Source: Pelomyxa schiedti (lineage: Eukaryota > Evosea > Pelobiontida > Pelomyxidae). Taken from it: a stretch of DNA of 64,000 nt. The stretch lies in contig JAHLWZ010000016.1 in assembly GCA_020536535.1 (NCBI GenBank), positions 46,811 to 110,810 on the forward strand. Reading direction: 5' to 3'. Within the stretch, counting starts at the first letter, position 1. Every line of letters begins with the position of its first letter. Made by a program: the position numbers and the translations under genes. This document shows, one piece after another, positions 57,119 through 64,000 of this stretch. A model generated the notes under the pieces. That model did not search any database and was not told the origin of the DNA. It worked only from the letters and a program-made list of their open reading frames with translations.

Positions 57119-60100
57119 ATGATGGCAGCACCACCAGCAGCGTGGCTTTGCGCGGTCGTCTTTATACTGTGCGTGGGCAGGCAGGCGGGCATTGTGGGAG
57201 GCGCCGCGCCGATCGCGGGGTTTCGGCCTCCAGCGGTGCCGTTGGTCACGTGGGACCCCTACGTGAGCGTGTGGTCATTCTCCGAAAAGCTGACCGACGA
57301 CTGGACGAAAATGTGGTCAGGTGACACCAAGGCCATGGTGGGCCTCATTCGTGTAGACGGTGTACCTTACAGGTGTGTGCTATTGATCACTTAATTGCGG
57401 TCTCTTGTTCTATCTCTCTTTTTTGTGTGCAGAATTGAATACAGTGACAGAGAGCTGATCCATGGCAGCAGGTAGTGTGCCCCCGTCCTGTTTCTCAGGC
57501 CCCATGAACCTTTACAGACATTCAAGAAAGTTAAATNNNNNNNNNNNNNNNNNNNNNNNNNNNNNNNNNNNNNNNNNNNNNNNNNNNNNNNNNNNNNNNN
57601 NNNNNNNNNNNNNNNNNNNNNNNNNNNNNNNNNNNNTTTTTGATTTTTTAAAAGAGTTCATTCTTTTTGTGTGCTCACTCACCACAACATTTAAGTGTGT
57701 TTTGGCTTTGGTGATGGTGTGGGTTGGGGGTTTTCTTTGACATGGATTTGAAGGTGCATGGGGCCTGAGAAACAGGACGGGGGCACACTACCTGCTGCCA
57801 TGGATCAGCTCTCTGTCACTGTATTCAATTCTGCACACAAATATTTGTGTTCTGGCTTTTTTGTTTTTACCATTATTTCTTATTATTATAATATATTATT
57901 TTTCTAATTTGTATCTTTATCCTTGTCTGTTATTACCATTGCTTCAAGGTGTATCCTACACGCTCCATTTTCACATTTAGTGATACCAAAGTGCTCTTGA
58001 CAGTTGTTTTTGCCACTCCCCTGATTTATGATACTGACTATGATCTGCTCTCTCGTCCAACATCCTACATACAATTCAAAGTAACACATACCTCTCCTTT
58101 CGAAATTACCAACAATCAAAAACCAAAGGTAGAATCTGCAGATGGTCTTCCTCACACAGTGGAATTGTATTATGACAACACCGCCCAGATGGTTGTCAAC
58201 ACTCCTGTTGAAGAAGTTACCTGGGATCGTCTTGACTCAATCGATGGGTTTGTTTTGCTGAGGATGGGAACGACAACCCAAGATATCCTTGGAAGGGTGC
58301 GGCTTTATTGAAAATTCAGTCTCTAAGTTGAAGCTCTTATAGAAGGGAGATGAGATTGGGATCAATTGGGGATACATGTATTTGGCCACAGAGGAGTCTG
58401 TCGATGTTGACTCGGTCTTATATGGTGCCTTAGACTGTCGCACTCAATTTACTACAAATGGGTTGGTCGTTCATAACTCTTGTACGAAGCTAAAAGTTGG
58501 TAGCACACTTCCAAGTGCAGACGATTCCAACAAGCCCCGTGCTTGCAATGATAATTGGCCTGTCAGTGCTCTAGCCTGGTCCGTTGTCAAGATTTCCCGT
58601 TAGTTTCACAGATATCCAGGTCATTCAATGTTACTTCCTCTGTACCTGAAACCCGTTCGTTGATATTTGCGTATGATGACATTTATTCTGCTCAATACTT
58701 TGGTATTACTATCTTCCCTCTGGCTACTTCTTATGAGAAAAGGCACGAACTTGGAACCTTACTGGAAGAAAAAGTGGTCAACAATTGGTTTGCTCCTCTT
58801 CTCTCTGCTGTGAAGAACTTCCTGATCAAATGTAGAAAATGTGATTTTGCAAAGCTGGAAAGAACTTGACGATTTACTAGAGAAATGTGAAGAGTTTGAC
58901 TTACAAATGATGGACTCTCTGTCATCTGTATTGCGGCTGTTCTGCCCTAATGCAATAACATAACATTAGGTTGGTGGAGACAAATACGCCACTGTCACAG
59001 CTCTTGCATATAGGCAAACTCTGGCTGCCTGCAAGATCGTAATCAGCCCAGATGCTACAACTCCCTGGTATCTTATGAAAGAGATTTCCAGCAATGGCGA
59101 TTTTCAGACTATCGATGTCATCTTCCCTGCGTATAAACATCCAACGCTGTAGCCTAAGGTCTTAACTATTTACAGGTCTCCTCTGATAGCATATATCGAT
59201 CCCCAACTTCTCAGATTGCTTCTGATCCCAGTTTTGCTGTACTAATTACACTTCTCTTAAGGCAAACTCACTACTTAAAAAGTTATGGAAACAATGAAAC
59301 CACTATCACTTATAATTCAGAGTGGGCACCCCACCACATAGGGACGTACCCCATTGCTGATATGTATGCTTTTTTTACCCGATAGATTTCTCAAAACTTT
59401 TTAGTTATACGTGGCAACAGGAGGATATGGTCACTATTTCTCAACTTTTTACGTTAACCACTCACTGGGAACTAGCCAATTGAGGAGTCTGGTAACATAA
59501 TATTGATGTTGGCACTTATAACAAAGATGACTGGGGATATTGATGACTCTATTATGCACTTCTGGGACCTTCTAGTACAATGGGCAAATTACCTTGTCAA
59601 CAATTTACCAGATCCAGGAACTCAACTTTTTACTGATGATTTCACTGGTAACTCAAATTTCACTCGCACATAGATTCTAATCTAACGTTATTTCTTTTAG
59701 GGGTACTTTTTTTCCCACCTCCAAGATGACCTCCGAGTAATTTTCTCCAGAAAATTCCTCACGATGCCAATTTGGCGATCAAGGGCATTGTAGCATTGAG
59801 CGCATTTTCCTACCTCTGCACTGTGAAAGGGGACACCACTAATGCTGCTTACTATGAATCGTGAGAAATACAAGATTGGTCACAAATGCACTAATTTATT
59901 CCAGTGTAGCTCAGGACTATATGACGCAGTGGTTGACTTTGGCCAACCCAGAAAATACTGATCACTATCGTCTGGTATCCTCAACCATTATCAGTACAGA
60001 AACAAAATTAAACAACCTCCATAAAAGAGATACGATGAAGCAGGATGGAGCCTCAAGTATAACCTTGTATATCAGCGGCTCCTCGATCTCTCCGTCTTCC

Positions 60101-60584
60101 CTGAATATGTTTTCACAATGGAAACAGCATACTATGTAACGCAACAGAAAGAATTTGGTGTACCATTAGATTCTCGCTAGTACTTGCTCAATACAGCTCT
60201 AAGTTAGTTAATAATACAAATATCCAGCGATTTCACCAAACTCGATTGGGAAACATGGATCGCCACTCAATCAAATGACCCAAGCTATTTCGCGCAACTT
60301 TTTGATACCCTTTACAAGTATGTAGAAATCTGAATTTGCCGGGTTACTGCAACTAATTTATGAACACAAAGTTGGGCAGATACCACAAGTGCCAGAGTTC
60401 CACTCACAGATCTATACTTTACTGCTGGAGGACACCAATACCTTGGTTTCCAGGTGAGATATCTCCCTTCCCGTTGGCACACAAGATCTCACTGATCCTT
60501 TCTACGCAACTTTAGGCAAGACCCGTAGTTGGTGGTCTCTTTGTGCCTCTTCTGCTGGACAAAATAAGCTCACAAAAGAAATAG
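57119..60584 (+). CDS. gtaA-like: Secreted glutaminase A-like protein (GtaA; DUF4964/5127/4965/1793), gap inside
   Basis: The N-terminus (MMAAPPAAWLCAVVFILCVG) is a signal peptide. Then FRPPAVPLVTWDPYVSVWSF, SEKLTDDWTKMWSGDTKAMV and GLIRVDGVPYR match the GtaA start. After the gap: YPTRSIFTFSDTKVLLTVVF, LLSRPTSYIQFKVTHTSPFE, VELYYDNTAQMVVNTPVEEV, later SLIFAYDDIYSAQYFG, ALAYRQTLAACKIVISPDAT, EESGNIILMLALITKMTGDI, IAIKGIV-like LAIKGIVALSAFSYLC, LDWETWIATQSNDPSYFAQL, PLTDLYFTAGGHQYLGFQAR and VVGGLFVPLLLDKISSQKK. Fungal GtaA is an extracellular glutaminase that hydrolyses glutamine to glutamate and ammonia. The 100-N gap and inverted duplicate (57537-57841) fall between PYR/RPHEPLQTFKKVK and YPTRSIF, apparently within an intron, so little coding sequence need be lost. 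The stop is at 60582-60584. Confidence 0.85.
57422..57506 (+). repeat. Segment duplicated in inverse orientation after the gap (copy B1)
   Basis: This GtaA exon-2 region recurs as its exact reverse complement at 57757-57841. The copy is fused head-on to the inverse copy of 56111-56232, sharing a one- or two-base overlap at the joint. Confidence 0.9.
57537..57636. other. Assembly gap, exactly 100 N
   Basis: A run of exactly 100 N, the conventional scaffold gap of unknown size. Both flanks belong to the GtaA-like gene or to inverted duplicates of nearby DNA. Confidence 0.99.
57637..57841 (-). repeat. Chimeric inverted segment (copies A2 + B2)
   Basis: 57637-57757 is the reverse complement of 56111-56232, and 57757-57841 that of 57422-57506. 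The two source segments are 1.2 kb apart, so the joint is a rearranged molecule. The following sequence (57842 onward) returns to normal orientation and leads into the GtaA exon at about 57950. Confidence 0.9.
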
Positions 60585-60660
60585 ACGAAACTTTTGACAT
60601 TATTAAATTCGCGGATCGCCGTATTACCTTGGAAATTCATAATAATAAAAAAAACCGAGC

Positions 60661-63600
60661 ATGCGCGGTGGCTGCGAGCTGCCGCCTTTCGATATTGAAA
60701 GTGTGCAGCGACCAAGACAGGGTCTGGGCAGAACCAAGATCTTGCAGTATGGCGACACGACTTTGCCGCAGCGCACCGGCTCTGTATACTGTGACTACGA
60801 AATGGAGCTGCCACCTTTCAATCTCTCTCTTGTTTCGCCGTCGTATTCTCATTTGCGAACGGACTCCTTGCCTGCACCCGTTTCTCCACCACGTGCAGTG
60901 GCTACAACGACTCACACGACTACTGCTTTCGAAACAACAGGGCCGCGACGTGGGAGATCTCCGATGAGTAGCACCACTGGACGTAAGCATGTACTAGAGA
61001 CTGGAAGTGGAACAAGCGGCCACCAAATGCACAAGGCTATAGACACAGGGGATTTGGCATTGCCGCCGTTCGTTGTTCCAAGGACTTTGAAACAAATTGA
61101 CTTGACATCATCCTGTAACCTGAGACATTCAGTTACCCAGAAGGCAGAAAACGCTCACAGGAACAGAAGGGATACAACGAACCTTAGTCGTTCTACTGCC
61201 AGCATACAAACTCCCCACATCAGACCATCACTGAGTGGGACAGTCTGCCATCAAGTCAATGCAGCACCAACCACTGCCATACCCCAAACAAACCAAGTAC
61301 CAAGCACTAGGCCACATCACCCATCAACACATAACTTTTCCAAACATACGAATGCTCATCATCCAAGTAGTGCTTTGAGGAATGAAGAACCTCATCATAA
61401 ACACAATGAATGTATGGAGATTACCTGCAATACCACCACTAGCCATAAACCGCCTATAAAGCGTGGGCATAATTCATCAGGGATGCTACCCGACATGTCT
61501 TCCAGTGGGAACTCCCCTCAAGCCACCGCAAAAAGTCCAAGGGCCGTTGATTGTGTAAATATTCCTACAGTGAAAACTGATGTTGACCATAAACCTTCTC
61601 CTGAAATAGCACCACCTGCAACAAACTCAAATAATTCCACATCACAAATATGCATAAAATCTCCAGTCACTTCACCTCTGTTACCTAGACCTGCTTCAAG
61701 CGGACAAGCACACTCTGTTGAAGCTACGCATTCTTCAAAACCTGTTACTGCTGCCCCCTTTGTGACACCTGTTCTACCTCCCCCACCTGATAAAAATAAC
61801 ACTCAAACACTTGGTGAAGGTCCGGTTATAGCTCGTGGCGCCTCCTCTCTGGGGGCTGTGATGATTGTTACAGGGATTTGTGCAGGTTAGTTCTAGGCAA
61901 CATATGCTTGGCTTCACTAATGCTCTCCAGAATTGAATGAAATTATTAACGCCATTCACAATTTAATGTTATACCTTCATAAACATGCAAGAAACGATTA
62001 TCTATACGATATCCCTGACCCACCTCCTTCCACTTCATCTGTAAAGCGGTAAGAAAAGTGACTTTTTTATTCTGTGTTTAATCTGGTGTAGACAGTCACA
62101 CTCACTAAAAACGCTGATGCGGAACCTTCCCCCCCTGGAGAAGGTCTGCTGTACTGTTCTAGAATTGATAACGTCTGCTTTTCGTAATTGCATGTACTTT
62201 GTAACATTCATAGAGCTTTTCCCGCGTCACTTGTACCCCCAGCGTTTGCGGATTTTCTTGATACTCACATTCCATGTGCTTTTATACCACGTGCCTTCTT
62301 TCCTCTTCTAGACCCTGGGCCAAGAGGTAACTCTTTTTCACCTTTTTCTGCATCCTAAGAAAGGCAAAGCTTTGTGGTTCAATATACTTTCTCACTGTAA
62401 ATATCTAGCACAGTATAGAAATATGGAACCAATTTACAAAGCCTTCGCCCATGCCATCACCAAAACAGCTTCACAAAAATGGGCACACTTGGAGGTTAAC
62501 GTTGCTAATTTGTACATAATTCGACTAAAGTACCAAGGCCTACCAATTACACTGTAAACTTTGTAAATTAATGGAGGGTCCTTTTGACGGGAACTCCCTT
62601 GAAGCAGTGTGCAGTTATATTTCTTCTTTTTTTTTCACCAACATAGATTTTAACAGGTCATTTGCACTGACAGTGCTTTTCTTGTGTTTCAAGGCCTGTG
62701 TAGTGCACAAGCCAGTAAACCGGAAGGATTGGTTGCACTATCCAAATGCTTCCTTCATCTTTGTTGGAAACATGGCAATGCTAATGCACTCCTTCAACTC
62801 GTAACTGAACAAGATATTACATCTTCATCTTCTGTTATGTGTGTTGCCCTACCTAAGTTTTCTCTATTCCAATTCCGTTATAGGCGAGTCATGCTACCCA
62901 ATTCCGTTGCAGCTCTTCTAATCAAAGAATTTATCGAAATGACCTGTACTGAGTACTTACATTCCATTTTCCAGCCTTTGGTAGATGATGTTTACAGCAA
63001 TCATTTATCACTAGAGGTTGATATGGGAAGGTTTTCCAGTTTACATCATTTTTTAGATTGATCAAGAAGTGATAGCCTCAGAACACGAATCACTCTCTGA
63101 GGAGAAGTTGGAGAAACTTTTGAAGTCCAACCAGCAAGATTTTTTGGTGTTTTGCCAAAAAGCCCTCGATTGTATCATAAATTCATACAACAATTGTCCT
63201 ATGTACTAGATACAAAAACTGGAAACCTTTAACTCTCTGTAGGGAAATCAGGGGACTTATGAGGCACATTAGGTCCTGTACACTGTCTCGGTTTGGTGGT
63301 GACCAAAAAGTTGCTCATACAGTGGTGTCTTCACTACTCTTCTCGAGACTTTACTGCTCCGCACTCTATGGCAAGACACTCTCCCCAGACAAACATATAA
63401 AAAGTATGGCCTCCTAATGCCTTCCTGCTTATCTGTTCAGATAAGTCAAAGATCAAACTGAACATGGAGCGCCACGCAACTGAGCTGGGCAAGATTCTTA
63501 CACTACTGGGAAGCGGAAACTCTCCAATGGAAGCAAGGTTTATTTTTCTTCAAAAATGGTTGTCGTCTGCCACCCCAGCAATAGCAACATTTGTTGAAAA

Positions 63601-63895
63601 TCTTACTGTATGAACCACTGTTTCAAAAAAAGATTGCTTACAGGTAAACTTTTAGGGTTGTGAGGACAGCTCATCCTCAGAACACCAGTTTGACTGCACC
63701 AGTGATTTGGATGTATTACTTCAAATGCTCCAGTCAAACAGCAATGTAGTTTTGGCACTAAAAGCAAATTTCACCCGGGCGTTGGACAAAGTAACATGTT
63801 ACCTCTGAGTTGATACCTGTTCTGATCCCCTGCAGATAAAACTAGCCCTGGAGGTTGGAAGTGAAAATCTGGAGGAAGACAAAACCAAATTTTAG
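60661..63895 (+). CDS. RasGAP-domain protein with N-terminal LPPF repeats
   Basis: A 1.2-kb first exon (ATG 60661) encodes a disordered His/Thr/Pro/Asn-rich region whose start carries three LPPF motifs (CELPPFDIE, MELPPFNLS, LALPPFVVP). Later exons give helical sequence (LNEIINAIHNLMLYLHKHA) and a RasGAP-like region: SKPEGLVALSKCFLHLCWKH, GNANALLQLVTEQDI, RVMLPNSVAALLIKEFIEMT, CTEYLHSIFQPLVDDVYSNH, EIRGLMRHIRSCTLSRFGGD, VVSSLLFSRLYCSALYGKTL, RHATELGKILTLLGSG. NSxAxxLIxxF and the degenerate FLFLRFxxPAI equivalent (SLLFSRLYCSAL) are recognisable. I see no clear Arg finger before NSVA (RRVMLPNSVA has Arg in about the right place). The gene ends TAG at 63893-63895. It is a separate gene type from the IQGAP-like one 12 kb upstream. 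Ras target unknown. Confidence 0.75.
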
Positions 63896-64000
63896 AACTT
63901 GGATGGCACAATTTGTCCAATATCGGACCGGAAACAGACCTTGCCACAACACAGTGCCAGAGTGAGCCATGTTCAGGCTTCAGGCTCTCACTGCCGTACA
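63896..64000. other. Window end; nothing recognised
   Basis: 105 bases after the RasGAP stop. No open frame or motif can be assigned at this length. Confidence 0.4.

Noticed and set aside
57637-57841. Natural inverted-repeat mobile element around the gap
   Set aside because: Copies derive from unrelated neighbouring coding and intergenic DNA and show no element ends or target duplication.
1-64000. tRNA, rRNA, transposon or CRISPR features
   Set aside because: I read for tRNA-like clover-leaf ends, transposase motifs and spaced repeats and found none I could support; a covariance-model scan would be decisive for small RNAs.

Overview
This window is eukaryotic nuclear DNA: densely packed, intron-rich protein genes. 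Most introns that I could place by protein continuity are GT-AG and about 45-60 nt long, with pyrimidine-rich 3' ends. Genes lie on both strands with short intergenic gaps, many convergent or divergent. All three standard stop codons appear to be used as stops. Proteins are rich in low-complexity tracts (Ser/Thr/Pro, His, Gln, Arg-Asp). The best lineage clue is the gene at 8188-13484, which combines a MEKK-type kinase, an F-box and WD40 repeats. That combination is known from Dictyostelium MEKK-alpha. The IQGAP-like RasGAP without a calponin domain (48627-52153) resembles Dictyostelium DGAP1/GAPA. An intact-looking IFT139 gene says the organism builds a flagellum at some stage. I infer a flagellate amoebozoan, possibly an archamoeba, but species cannot be set from the sequence alone.

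Layout, left: 1-1568 holds a perfect palindrome at the very edge and no gene I can support. Then come DPH7 (-), a VIT-VWA-DUF2135 protein of bacterial architecture (+), the PB1-kinase-F-box-WD40 gene (-), IFT139/TTC21 (+), a Sec7-PH ARF-GEF with an Arg-Asp tract (+), a hypothetical gene (+) and a short-chain dehydrogenase (+). Middle: a degenerate copy and an intact copy of an unrecognised protein family (+), a membrane-anchored bZIP factor resembling ATF6 (+), a PRELI-domain protein (-), a pyridoxamine-oxidase-like stress protein (+), an RSL1D1/Cic1-type ribosome-biogenesis protein (+), aspartate aminotransferase (-) and MSH6 (+). Right: a TMC-like membrane protein (-), a Cys-rich type I membrane protein (-), BUB3 (-), the IQGAP-like protein (+), an IPT/TIG-domain protein (+), a MIT-domain protein (+), a secreted GtaA-type glutaminase interrupted by a 100-N gap (+), and a second RasGAP (+).

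The genes do not form an operon-like system. They cover core cell functions (translation-factor modification, mismatch repair, spindle checkpoint, mitochondrial-type lipid transfer, ciliary transport) plus signalling (MAP3K, two RasGAPs, ARF-GEF). The sequence around 56.1-57.85 kb has inverted copies flanking the gap. These look like an assembly or amplification chimera rather than biology. Gene ends below were set by joining exons by eye; individual splice sites are approximate unless stated.
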